From assembly GCF_001895025.1 (NCBI RefSeq), contig NZ_BCXI01000036.1:29940-93939 (forward strand): 64,000 nucleotides of DNA, given 5' to 3'. Below the pieces are notes generated by a model. The model saw only the letters and a program-made list of their open reading frames with translations. It ran no database searches and was not told where the DNA came from. Shown in pieces: positions 44,237-52,637 of the stretch; position 1 is the stretch's first letter; every line of letters begins with the position of its first letter. This DNA is from Rhodococcus zopfii NBRC 100606 = JCM 9919 (lineage in GTDB: Bacteria; Actinomycetota; Actinomycetes; Mycobacteriales; Mycobacteriaceae). The position numbers and the translations under genes were made by a program.

Positions 44237-46711
44237 ATGAGTTCGCCCGCACTCCCCCGCGCCGTCGCACAGGCGCTGACCGCCGACCCGCCGCGACTGC
44301 TGGTCGTCGGCGGCGCGTACACCGGAAAGTCGCAGCTGCTCAACGAGATCCGACGATCGCTTCCGCGCGCCGGCGAGGGTGTCCTGGTCGTCGACGACGC
44401 ACACCGCCTGCCCGCGGCGGAGCTTCGGAACCTGACCGATCGGATGACCCGGGGGGACCTGGGCATCGTCGTTGCGACAGAACCGCGACCGCACCGCCCG
44501 GAGGTGCAGCACCTGATGACGACGGGTGCCGCGCACGCGTGCCTCGTGACGCTGCGATCGTCGACCCCGGCCGACGCGATGTCGCGGGCGGCGGCGTTCG
44601 GGGTGTCCGATCCGAAGATCGTGCGTGCGGTGCTGTCCTTCACGGGCGGCACCCGCGACCTCGTGGACGCGGGACTGACCGCGCTGCGGGAGGGCGCGGA
44701 TCCGCGACGCGCAGCCGTCGACCGGGTGCGGGCCCGGCTCGCCGGCGATCCCGGCCTGGCCGGCGTCCTGGCGCTCGTCGAGCTGGGCGGCGCCGCCGAT
44801 CCGGCCGAACTCGCCGCCGTGCTCGGCATGGACGCCGATCTCGCCCACGACCTGGCCGACGCAGCGCACGCGAGCGGACTGCTCTGCGCCGGAGGGGACG
44901 AGCTCGTGCCTGCCGCAGCCGGTGTCCCCGCTGCGGCGCTCGGCCCGCACGGATTCCGGACCGTCGCCCGGGGACTGCTGTCGTGCCGCATCGACCGCGC
45001 CCTGCTCACCGTCCCGGTCGCGTCGCGCCTCGCGGCGGCCGGGATCACCGACGAGCGGCTCGCCGACTATCTTGTCGCCCAGGCAGATTCGTCGAACCCG
45101 GCGGAGGCGTCCAGCCTGTATACCGCGGCGGTGCACGCCGGGGCCGACGCGGCGGACCTGGCGCTGCGCCGCGCCGAAGCGGCCGCCGCGATCGGCGACC
45201 GGCATACCGCCGCGACCCTGACCGACGAGATTCTCGAACGCGCCGGCTCGCTCACCCCGGCGGATCTGGCCACCGCGGTGCGGATCGCGGCGACCGTCGC
45301 GGCCGGGGACGGCATGCTCGGCCGCAGCGCGGACCTGTACGAGTGGCTCGGGCCGGACCGGGCCGGGGCCGACGCGGCGATCGGCGCGACGGTGCTGCTC
45401 GCCGCCGGCCGCCCCGAGGCCGCGACGCGGATGCTCGAGGCCACCACCTCGATCGTTCCCACCTCGTCGGCGGCCGCCACCCGGCTGCTCGCCGAGGGCA
45501 TGCGCGAATCGGTGGGCGGTGACGGGCGCGTCGCGATGAACGCGCTCACCCGCGCGCTGTCGATGCGCGGGACGGCGGCGCGCGCACCCGTGCAGCCGGA
45601 CACCGTCGAGGCGATCACGGCGCTGCTGTGCCTGCACTCCGGGGAACTGACGCACGCGACGACCGTGCTCGCCCGGCACACCACGCTCACGGTCCGGCAC
45701 GAGCTGCTGGCGGCGTGGGCGGCGCTGCTCGGCGGCGATCTGCCCGCGGCGACCGCCGCGGCCGACGATCTGTCCGGCCGTGCCGCGCTCCAGCGCGACC
45801 TGCTGTTCCTGCACGGCCTGCGGGTCGGGGCTGCCCGGCGCAGCGGCGACTCCGGGCGGCTGCTCGCCGAATGGGAGGCCGCGCAGGGGGTCGTCGCGGA
45901 GTACTCCGTCGACCTGGTGAGCCTGCTCCCCCTCGGCGAGCTGTGGCTGGCCGCCGTCCGGGTCGGCGACGCACCGCGCATCTCGCATCTCGTCGGGCAG
46001 GCCCGGGATCTGCTCGCCGCGCTCGGCGAGCCGCCGCTGTGGGCCGCGGCGCTGCACTGGTACGGGGTGCAGGCCGCGATCGCGGCGGAGCGGCCGGACG
46101 AGCTGCTCCCGCACGCCCGCGCCCTGGCCGTCGCCGCCGAGTCCACCGCCTACGCCGCGGCGCTGGCACGGGCCGGGCAGGCGTGGCTGCGGCTGCTGCA
46201 GAACGACGTCGATCCCGTCCGGGTACGGGCCGCCGCGGAATCGCTCGCCGCGATCGGGCTTCCCTGGGACGGTGCCCGGCTCGCCGGGGAGGCCGCCCTG
46301 CGGGCCACCGATACCGCCGCGGCCACCGCATTGCTCCAGGTGGCGCGGGCATTGCGTCACCCGGCGGCCGCGCCCCCCGGGCTCACGACCGCATCCGCCG
46401 ACACGGTGTCCCCGTCCACCGGACCGTTGTCCGATCGCGAGGCACAGGTCGCCGACCTGGTGGTTTCCGGCCTGACCTATCGCGAGGTCGGCGCACGCCT
46501 GTACATTTCCGGCAAGACCGTCGAACATCATGTCGCGAGGATCCGGCGCCGCCTCGGCGCCGGTTCCCGCTCGGAGCTGATCTCCATGCTCCGGGCGATG
46601 GGGCACGGCACGGACGATCGCACGATCTCGGGTAACAGCACGACCATGAGTGACAGCACGACCATGAGTGACAGCAGTGAGCAGAAGGGGGGAACTTCGG
46701 CATGTCCATAG
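44237..46711 (+). CDS. iniR: IniR-like LuxR/STAND-family regulator
   Basis: The 824-residue protein has an N-terminal ATPase with Walker A GGAYTGKSQLL (about residues 23-33) and Walker B VLVVDDAHRL, a winged-helix and a long helical-repeat sensor region, and a C-terminal LuxR helix-turn-helix (LSDREAQVADLVVSGLTYRE, GKTVEHHVARIRRRLG). This is the MalT-type architecture of M. tuberculosis IniR (832 residues), the activator of iniBAC. ATG at 44237 was chosen because the P-loop then lies at the usual distance; longer open frames to the left belong to the previous gene region. The C-terminus has a short repeat-derived tail and overlaps the next gene by 10 bases. Confidence 0.8.
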   Translation: MSSPALPRAVAQALTADPPRLLVVGGAYTGKSQLLNEIRRSLPRAGEGVLVVDDAHRLPAAELRNLTDRMTRGDLGIVVATEPRPHRPEVQHLMTTGAAHACLVTLRSSTPADAMSRAAAFGVSDPKIVRAVLSFTGGTRDLVDAGLTALREGADPRRAAVDRVRARLAGDPGLAGVLALVELGGAADPAELAAVLGMDADLAHDLADAAHASGLLCAGGDELVPAAAGVPAAALGPHGFRTVARGLLSCRIDRALLTVPVASRLAAAGITDERLADYLVAQADSSNPAEASSLYTAAVHAGADAADLALRRAEAAAAIGDRHTAATLTDEILERAGSLTPADLATAVRIAATVAAGDGMLGRSADLYEWLGPDRAGADAAIGATVLLAAGRPEAATRMLEATTSIVPTSSAAATRLLAEGMRESVGGDGRVAMNALTRALSMRGTAARAPVQPDTVEAITALLCLHSGELTHATTVLARHTTLTVRHELLAAWAALLGGDLPAATAAADDLSGRAALQRDLLFLHGLRVGAARRSGDSGRLLAEWEAAQGVVAEYSVDLVSLLPLGELWLAAVRVGDAPRISHLVGQARDLLAALGEPPLWAAALHWYGVQAAIAAERPDELLPHARALAVAAESTAYAAALARAGQAWLRLLQNDVDPVRVRAAAESLAAIGLPWDGARLAGEAALRATDTAAATALLQVARALRHPAAAPPGLTTASADTVSPSTGPLSDREAQVADLVVSGLTYREVGARLYISGKTVEHHVARIRRRLGAGSRSELISMLRAMGHGTDDRTISGNSTTMSDSTTMSDSSEQKGGTSACP
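46637..46672 (+). repeat. 18-bp tandem duplication at the 3' end of the regulator gene
   Basis: agcacgaccatgagtgac occurs twice in tandem, with a partial third copy, and adds STTMSDSTTMSDS to the protein. The tail is outside the DNA-binding domain and is probably unimportant. Confidence 0.85.
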
Positions 46712-48318
46712 GCGTCGGCCTGCGCGTGGGCACGACCGTTTCGTCGGTTGCCGTGACCTCCGCCGTGCCCGGTCAGCCGGGTCCCGCACCGATCGAACGT
46801 CGCAGTGCAGTGCACCTGCACCAGGACGGTACCGCGACCCTCGGTGAGATCGATCCGATCCTCGATCAGGGTGCCAGTTCCTTCACCAACTTCCTCGGCC
46901 ACGTCGGCAACCCGACGGGCATCCGCGCCTCGGACGGATCGCTGTCCCGCGCCGAGGACCTGGTCGCGACCGCGATGGAATGTCTGCTCGCCGACGCGGC
47001 GCCGCTGATCGGCGACCGCGAGTACACCGTTGTGGCGGCCCATCCGACGGAGTGGGCGCCGGCGACCGTCGCGGTGCTGCGCAACGCCCTCGACTACGTC
47101 GGGTTGCGGCATGTATCGCTCGTGTCCGACGCCGAGGCCGCCGCGGCCTGGTTCGAATCGCAGGTGTCGCGTCAGACCGGACGTCTCGTCGCGGTCTACC
47201 ACATCGACGACCTCGGTTCGACGGTCACGCTGGTCCGTGCCGGTATCGCGGCGGGCAAGCCCGTGCGGTTCGGGCTCGCCGACGCACCGCCCGTCACGAC
47301 GCAGCTGTCGACGGCTCTGGCCGGCTACGGATGGCAGATGGCGAATCTCGATGCCGTCGTCGTCACCGTCGACGAGAACGTGGACACCGCCGCGGCGCAG
47401 CTCGTCGCGCAGTCCGTCAAGGCGGGACTGGGGACGAGGTGCGCGCTCGCGCCGGATCCGCACCAGACGATGGTGCGCGGCGCTGCGCTGGCCGCCGCGG
47501 CCGGTTCCGTCGAGTTCCTCGGCTCGACCCAGATCATCCCCATGACCCGCGCGAATCTGCAGCGCAAGCAGACACCGCAGGGTGACGGCACCCCGCCGCG
47601 TCTCGTCGACCCCGACGCCACGACGATGATCCCGAAGATCACGCCCCACGAGCAGCACCGCGCGATGCCCGCGACCGCGCAGGCACCGAGGGCATCGGTC
47701 GGCCAGGCGCCCGTCTCGACGGCCCGGGCGGGCGACGTGGCGACGATCATGCCGGAGGAGGAGTCCACCCGGCGGCCGTCGCCGATCCTGCTGGCCGTCT
47801 CCGCCGTCGCGGTCGTGGTGCTCGCCGTGGTGGGCGTGCTCGTGCTGACGCAGCGCGGCTCGGCCGCGGAGACCAACCCGTCGGCGGACCGGTCGGTGAC
47901 CGCGACCATTCCGGAATTGCAGTCGCCGAAGCCCACGCCGACGACCACCACCACCACCGCCACCACCACGACCACGAGCGCACCGAAGACGACGACCTCG
48001 GCCGCGCCGACCACAACCTCGGCGGCCCGGTCCACGACCGAGGTGGCATCGGTGGACGATTCGACGGCCCCGGCGGAAGCGGCGGAGCTCCCCGCCACGT
48101 CGCGGCAGGCGGGTTCGGCCACCGTCACCACGACGGCGCCGCAGTCCACGACCACCCGGCCGGCACCGGGCTGGCAGACCACCGACGAGAAACCCACGCG
48201 GGAGCGGGACCGGGATCGGAGCACCACCCCGACGCCGACCCAGCAGCCGAGCGACCCCGAGGAAGTGCCGGACCCGGGTTCGGGTTCGTCGCCGGCTCGC
48301 CCCGGGGGCGCTTCGTAG
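46702..48318 (+). CDS. Degenerate Hsp70-like protein, membrane anchored, Thr/Pro-rich exterior
   Basis: The 538-residue paralogue of the gene at 42454 keeps the start (MSIGVGLRVGTTVSSVAV) but the second phosphate loop DLGxGT is replaced by YHIDDLGSTVTLV and no adenosine motif is clear, so ATP hydrolysis is doubtful. A basic/Pro cytoplasmic linker leads to one transmembrane helix (ILLAVSAVAVVVLAVVGVLV, about 360-380) and a long Thr/Ser/Pro-rich probably extracellular tail. ATG 46702 overlaps the regulator gene by 10 bases, implying co-expression. Function unknown; it may be a pseudo-ATPase partner of its paralogue. Confidence 0.78.
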   Translation: MSIGVGLRVGTTVSSVAVTSAVPGQPGPAPIERRSAVHLHQDGTATLGEIDPILDQGASSFTNFLGHVGNPTGIRASDGSLSRAEDLVATAMECLLADAAPLIGDREYTVVAAHPTEWAPATVAVLRNALDYVGLRHVSLVSDAEAAAAWFESQVSRQTGRLVAVYHIDDLGSTVTLVRAGIAAGKPVRFGLADAPPVTTQLSTALAGYGWQMANLDAVVVTVDENVDTAAAQLVAQSVKAGLGTRCALAPDPHQTMVRGAALAAAAGSVEFLGSTQIIPMTRANLQRKQTPQGDGTPPRLVDPDATTMIPKITPHEQHRAMPATAQAPRASVGQAPVSTARAGDVATIMPEEESTRRPSPILLAVSAVAVVVLAVVGVLVLTQRGSAAETNPSADRSVTATIPELQSPKPTPTTTTTTATTTTTSAPKTTTSAAPTTTSAARSTTEVASVDDSTAPAEAAELPATSRQAGSATVTTTAPQSTTTRPAPGWQTTDEKPTRERDRDRSTTPTPTQQPSDPEEVPDPGSGSSPARPGGAS

Positions 48319-48381
48319 CTGTACCGCTCCCGTAGGCTGTTTCCGATCGCAACCTCACACCGATCACAACGAAGGACTTTC

Positions 48382-49698
48382 ATGCGTCACTCGTCGGCGT
48401 CGCGCGCCGCTGCTCGTACCACCGCTCGCCGGCTTGCTGTCGCCGCCGCGTCGGCGCTGATGTTGATCGGTCCGGTCGCTGCGACGGCCCAGGCGGATCC
48501 GGTGGACGAGCTTCCCGCCGAGCTGATCGAGGCGGTTCAGCGCGATCTGAACATGTCTCCCGACGAGTACCTCGAGCGGTCGGCCCGGGCGCAGGAACTC
48601 GGCGAGTACGCCCGCGACTTCCGGTCCGAGCGTCCCGCGGACTTCGCGGGCGCGTGGATCAACCGGAACGGCGAGCCCGTCGTCGCGGTCACGAACTCCG
48701 ATGCGGCCCGGCAGGCCGAGCGCGACGGCTACACCGCGACGGTGGCGCCGGTGTCCGCCGACGGTCTCGAGTCGGCGCTGGCCGAACTGAACCGCTGGGT
48801 CGCGGCACTGCCGCGCGATGTGGCCGGTGCCGTGCAGTCCACGTCCATCGACGTGCTGAACAACCAGCTTGTCGTCGACATCGTGAACACCCCGATCGGC
48901 CGCGCGCTGAATCTGCCGTCGCTCATCGCGAACGTGCAGGTGCAGCTGACGCCGGGTCTCCCGGCGAACGATCCGGCGCCGCTCGGTGGCGACACCTACA
49001 TCACCGCGGACGGCGACGTGCGTTCCACGCCGCTCGATCGCATCGGCATCTGCTCGTTCGGGTTCAACGCGGTGGACCCGAACGGTGACCCGGTGAACGT
49101 CACCGCCGGTCACTGCGATGCGGTGGCCCGCGCCGACGGTGGATCCACCGTGTACCTGCCGAACCGGGAGAACATCGACGAGAGCACCCGCATCGGTGCG
49201 TTCACCCGTTCGTCGGTCGGCACCGACAGCCCCCTCGACTACGGCATCATCGGCTTCGACAAGGCCGGTGTGGAGGCCGGGCTGGACCGGCCGGTGGTGC
49301 GGGGCGGTAACGGTTCGACGCTGACGGTCACCGGCACGGCGGTTCCGGTCGTCGGTGCCCCCGTGTGCAAGTCCGGCCAGTCGTCGTACTTCACGTGCGG
49401 TGTCGTCGCCGCCGACCGTATCGAGACGCAACTCGTCTACCCCGACGGCCAGAGCACGACGATCCGCGGCTTCGCGACCACCGCGTGCACGTTGTCCGGC
49501 GACAGCGGTGGCGCGATCGTCACCGGCACCCTCGCGCTCGGTGTCATCAGCGGTTCGAACAGCGCGGGAGCCCCCGACTGTGTGGAGGCGAACCTGGTGC
49601 TGGCGCCGGACGGCGGCACGTCCAGCCTCGGTATCCCGATTCGCGACATCGAGAACACCACGGGCGCTCGGGTGCGGACCGCTGCCGATCCTGCCTGA
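48382..49698 (+). CDS. Exported S1-family (chymotrypsin-like) serine protease 1
   Basis: The 438-residue precursor has a signal peptide (LAVAAASALMLIGPVAATAQA, cleaved near residue 38), a pro-region of about 150 residues (ELIEAVQRDLNMSPDEYLER, typical of alpha-lytic-protease propeptides) and an S1 domain with His in TAGHCD (about 242), Asp in SPLDYGIIG and Ser in TLSGDSGGA (about 373). The enzyme should be secreted and self-maturing. ATG at 48382 follows GAAGGA. A paralogue follows in tandem. Confidence 0.9.
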   Translation: MRHSSASRAAARTTARRLAVAAASALMLIGPVAATAQADPVDELPAELIEAVQRDLNMSPDEYLERSARAQELGEYARDFRSERPADFAGAWINRNGEPVVAVTNSDAARQAERDGYTATVAPVSADGLESALAELNRWVAALPRDVAGAVQSTSIDVLNNQLVVDIVNTPIGRALNLPSLIANVQVQLTPGLPANDPAPLGGDTYITADGDVRSTPLDRIGICSFGFNAVDPNGDPVNVTAGHCDAVARADGGSTVYLPNRENIDESTRIGAFTRSSVGTDSPLDYGIIGFDKAGVEAGLDRPVVRGGNGSTLTVTGTAVPVVGAPVCKSGQSSYFTCGVVAADRIETQLVYPDGQSTTIRGFATTACTLSGDSGGAIVTGTLALGVISGSNSAGAPDCVEANLVLAPDGGTSSLGIPIRDIENTTGARVRTAADPA

Positions 49699-49736
49699 CC
49701 CGACGTGATGCATATCGCTTCACCCCATATGATCTG

Positions 49737-49779
49737 ACGCAACGACTGCCGCCCCGGCTTCGGGACGGCGTCTTTGCGT
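49737..49779 (+). terminator. Imperfect hairpin between the two protease genes
   Basis: ACGCAA...GAC...GCCG...CCC pairs with GGG...CGGC...GTC...TTGCGT with single-base bulges. It lies 39 bases after the first protease stop codon and probably terminates that transcript. Confidence 0.55.
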
Positions 49780-49859
49780 GACCAGCCAGACCGCGTGATC
49801 AGCAAGATCTGTGTAGTCGCCAAACCTGCGCACGAGCAGGACCTATGAGGAAGGCATCC

Positions 49860-51152
49860 ATGCGACGCTCCTTTGCACGTCGGGCAGCGGTGATCGGTTC
49901 GGCAGCCCTGTTGCTGCTCGGCCCCGCCGTCGCCCTCGCGCAGGCCGAACCGGCCGGCACGCCCGTCGACCTGCCCACCGAGCTGGTCGACGCGCTTGCG
50001 CGCGACCTCGGCATCAGCCCCGAGCGTTTCGTCGCCGATGCCGACCGCAGCCAGGAGCTCGCGAAGTTCGCGGCGACCGCCCGCGAGAAGTTCGCGGACG
50101 TGTTCGCCGGTGCCTGGCTCGACGAGCAGGGCACCCCGACCGTCGGCCTGACCGACGGTGACAACCACGACGCCGCGCGGGACGCCGCCGAGGACGAGGG
50201 ATTCACGGTCCGGCCCGCCGAACACAGCGAAGGCGAGCTGGAGGGCCTGTCGAAGCAGCTGAACGACTGGCTCGACACGCAGCCCCCGGCGGTCGCCGAT
50301 CTGGTGCGCGGCATCGCGATCGACGTCGTGCACAACGACGTCGTGGTGCGCGCCTCCGATGTCGCCGGCCTGCAGCTCCCCGACGCCCTTCAGGGCGCGC
50401 GGGTGCTGCTCGCGCCGTCCACGCTGGAGCCGGAGCTGCTGAAGCTCGCGCCGATCGCCGGGCTGGCGTCGCCGGACTCGCTGTTCGGTGGCGACGCCTA
50501 CGCCGCGTTCGGTGCCGGCACCGGCCTGCGCTGCTCGCTCGGGTTCAACGGTGTCGACGGCTCCAATCGGCCCGTGAACATCACCGCCGGTCACTGCGAT
50601 CCCAACCGCGCCCAGGCCGGCACGCAGTACGCGTCGGAGATCTTCGAGCTCGTCGGTGAGGATCTCGGCCAGCAGATCGGCACGTTCGAGAAGACCAGCC
50701 TCGACCGCCGTGACTACGCGCTGATCCGCCCGACGGCCGAGGCGCGTGGCCGCTTCGAGAACAACGGCGTGCGCGTCCCGTTCGCAGCGCCTCTGGCGGT
50801 CACCGGCACCGCAGAGCCGGTCGTCGGCGCGCCCGTGTGCAAGTCCGGTGTCCGCACCGGGTACAGCTGCGGTGTCGTGACCGCGTCGAACCAGACCGTC
50901 GAGATCGGCCACCGTGTGCTCAACGGCGGTTTCTCCACCAACCTGTGCGCCCTGCAGGGCGACAGCGGCGGCACCCTGGTGACCGGCACCCTCGCCCTGG
51001 GCATCTCCAGCGCGTCGAACGTCGGCCAGTACCAGATGTGCGAGATCGCCGGCGTCGTCAGCGGCATCCTGGGTGAGAACCCCGAGCTGTACGCCACGCC
51101 GATCTCCGCGATTCTCTCCGAGAATCCGGGTCTGAAGGTCCGGACCTGGTGA
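49860..51152 (+). CDS. Exported S1-family serine protease 2
   Basis: The 430-residue paralogue of the preceding gene has signal peptide (AAVIGSAALLLLGPAVALAQA), pro-region (ELVDALARDLGISPERFVAD) and an S1 domain with TAGHCD (about 242), Asp in DRRDYALI and Ser in ALQGDSGGT (about 367). Two cysteines near CRCSLGF-type and VCKSG/YSCG positions parallel the first copy and suggest disulfides. The ATG at 49860 is preceded by AGGAAGG; an in-frame ATG at 49845 would bury that site. It is followed by a very strong terminator. Confidence 0.9.
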   Translation: MRRSFARRAAVIGSAALLLLGPAVALAQAEPAGTPVDLPTELVDALARDLGISPERFVADADRSQELAKFAATAREKFADVFAGAWLDEQGTPTVGLTDGDNHDAARDAAEDEGFTVRPAEHSEGELEGLSKQLNDWLDTQPPAVADLVRGIAIDVVHNDVVVRASDVAGLQLPDALQGARVLLAPSTLEPELLKLAPIAGLASPDSLFGGDAYAAFGAGTGLRCSLGFNGVDGSNRPVNITAGHCDPNRAQAGTQYASEIFELVGEDLGQQIGTFEKTSLDRRDYALIRPTAEARGRFENNGVRVPFAAPLAVTGTAEPVVGAPVCKSGVRTGYSCGVVTASNQTVEIGHRVLNGGFSTNLCALQGDSGGTLVTGTLALGISSASNVGQYQMCEIAGVVSGILGENPELYATPISAILSENPGLKVRTW

Positions 51153-51178
51153 TCCGCCGGTAGCCGGCTCCGATCCAC

Positions 51179-51218
51179 GTGCAAGGGCCCGTCTCCTCGA
51201 GGAGACGGGCCCTTGCAC
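51179..51218 (+). terminator. Strong palindromic terminator after protease 2
   Basis: GTGCAAGGGCCCGTCTCC pairs perfectly with its complement at 51201-51218 around TCGA; the full 40 bases are a perfect palindrome. It begins 27 bases after the stop codon. Confidence 0.88.
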
Positions 51219-51385
51219 ATTCCAGAGATCGGCAACAGCCACACCGGGAACGGTTCCGGGCGCTGGACACCGAGTGGGGTTACGATTCGGCAACAAGAGG
51301 TCCGGCTCGGGCGGTCGTCCGGCCGGACCGATGTGTGTTACCCGGTGCCTGCAGTGGGCGCGCGGTTCGGACGAAAGGTAGCCGA

Positions 51386-51484
51386 ATGTCGAGTGATCTG
51401 AGTGTGGTCGGAGCTGATCTGATCGTGTATTCGGGCGAGATCATCATCAACGCTGCCAGGTTGATCCTGCTGAACCTCTTCTGA
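51386..51484 (+). CDS. 32-residue hydrophobic small protein
   Basis: ATG 51386 opens a 32-codon frame (starts MSSDLSVVGADLIVYSGE, ends ARLILLNLF) with AAAGG eight bases upstream. The C-terminal 20 residues are strongly hydrophobic with few charges, so the peptide may insert in or lie on a membrane. It stands alone between two strong terminators (51179-51218 and 51496-51534), with a 167-base leader, which argues for its own transcript. I do not recognise a family. It could also be a chance frame within a small RNA. Confidence 0.5.
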   Translation: MSSDLSVVGADLIVYSGEIIINAARLILLNLF

Positions 51485-51495
51485 GTCCCCGAAGA

Positions 51496-51534
51496 ACAGC
51501 GGCCCCGCCACCCATCGGGTGGCGGGGCCGCTGT
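51496..51534. terminator. Strong bidirectional terminator
   Basis: ACAGCGGCCCCGCCACCC pairs perfectly with 51517-51534 around a 3-base loop. It follows the small gene by 11 bases and also lies just beyond the stop of the convergent secreted-protein gene (51546). Confidence 0.88.
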
Positions 51535-51545
51535 CTATCCGCGTA

Positions 51546-52232
51546 CTACCGCGCGTACTGAGTGGTGCCCGGAGGTGCGGTGAGAGTCTGGATCAGGCCG
51601 ATACCGGCGATAACCAGGGTCGGGCCTCCCGCAACGATCGTGCCGATAACGCCGCCGATTCCAGCGCCGAGCGGGACGGACGCCAGGCCGGCCGGGCCAC
51701 CGAGGAAGCCGAGGCCGCCAACCAGCGCACCGATGACGGTGCCCGTCAGGCCGCCGACCGCGGTGGCGATGGCGAGCTGCGAGCTGAAGTTCTGCTGAGC
51801 CTTGAGGTTCTCCTCCGGCGACGCGACATCGCTCAGCTTGAGGCTGACCGGAGTGAGTCCACGGGCGACCTTGTCCTCGGGCGCAACCGGGGTGGCCTTG
51901 GCCGGATCCGTGACCGGGGTCAGCGTGAGGGTCTTGCCGTCCTCGCTGATCTCCCGCTCGAACGGCATCTGGATGTCGCCGAGCTGGATCGCGAGCGGCA
52001 GGCTGACGACGGCCTTGCCGTCGCCGTCCTGGAGCTCGACGCTCTTGCCGTCGCCCGAGACCTGGAACGCGCCGGCGTCGATGACGGTGACAATGGAGTC
52101 GCCCTCGGCCTTGACCTCGTAGTTGATCTCGTCCTGCGCCGCCTCCGCGGGCGCCGCGTACGACGTGCCCGCAGTGATCCCCATCGCGGCGATGGTCATG
52201 GTGGCGACCGCCGCAAGCTTCCTGAGCTTCAT
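51546..52232 (-). CDS. Secreted protein with Gly-rich hydrophobic C-terminus
   Basis: The 228-residue precursor has a signal peptide (KLRKLAAVATMTIAAMGITA, cleaved near AAPAEA), a soluble region of about 120 residues (SIVTVIDAGAFQVSGDGKSV, QMPFEREISEDGKTLTLTPV) and a Gly/Ala-rich hydrophobic end (VGGLTGTVIGALVGGLGFLG and GGVIGTIVAGGPTLVIAGIG) that could form a membrane hairpin. It looks like a conserved Rhodococcus/Nocardia exported protein of unknown role. ATG at 52232 has GGGAAC upstream; the frame continues further but the signal peptide fixes the start. Confidence 0.8.
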   Translation of the reverse strand: MKLRKLAAVATMTIAAMGITAGTSYAAPAEAAQDEINYEVKAEGDSIVTVIDAGAFQVSGDGKSVELQDGDGKAVVSLPLAIQLGDIQMPFEREISEDGKTLTLTPVTDPAKATPVAPEDKVARGLTPVSLKLSDVASPEENLKAQQNFSSQLAIATAVGGLTGTVIGALVGGLGFLGGPAGLASVPLGAGIGGVIGTIVAGGPTLVIAGIGLIQTLTAPPGTTQYAR

Positions 52233-52524
52233 TTGTTCCCGTTCTGTGACATGTGGCGCACGCCCCCGACGGACGCCCCCCTGGATTGACCTGCGTACAG
52301 CTCCGAGTCCCGCTCCCCATCGCACGAAAACCCCAGCTTGCACGGCTGTCCGAGATCATATCGGAAATCACAGACAACTTCGTTACCGGGTCGAGCCACA
52401 TTTGTAAGCGAAAGCCGTGCGCCGGCCGCCGATTCGATATCCGAGATACTTAGGTAATCCTGAGCAATCCGGGACGAAGGTTCGACGTTTACCTTGTGCG
52501 CAGAGATCTACCAGCACTCCACGC
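52233..52524. other. Intergenic region without recognised genes
   Basis: This part of the 405-base gap between the secreted protein and etfD is less GC-rich than its surroundings and probably holds the leftward promoter of the secreted-protein gene. A TTAGGTAATCCTGAGCAAT stretch (52450-52468) is a poor IdeR-box match. Nothing else is supported. Confidence 0.5.
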
Positions 52525-52569
52525 AAGTTACCCGCGAGTAACTCATCAGTAGTTACTGACGGGTAACTT
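52525..52569. promoter_or_regulatory. Nested double palindrome, putative operator of etfD
   Basis: AAGTTACCCG (52525-52534) pairs with CGGGTAACTT (52560-52569), and inside it AGTAACT (52537-52543) pairs with AGTTACT (52551-52557). This can equally be read as two side-by-side 14-bp operators, TTACCCGCGAGTAA and TTACTGACGGGTAA, in opposite orientation. The first matches the palindrome at 456-469 in 13 of 14 bases. Symmetric paired sites suit a TetR-family repressor binding as two dimers. Confidence 0.65.
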
Positions 52570-52584
52570 ATGACGCGTTAGGAT
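52556..52584 (+). promoter_or_regulatory. Putative etfD promoter
   Basis: CTGACG (52556-52561) and TAGGAT (52579-52584) are separated by exactly 17 bases, 54 bases before the etfD start. The -35 falls within the right operator, so binding there would block RNA polymerase. Confidence 0.5.
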
Positions 52585-52637
52585 GCTGGAGCTTATACCA
52601 GGCGGCCCGGAGCCGCCCCCGACACGAAAGGCCACGT

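Noticed and set aside
52450..52468. IdeR/DtxR iron-box-like sequence
   Set aside because: Only about 12 of 19 positions agree with the consensus and the symmetry is poor.
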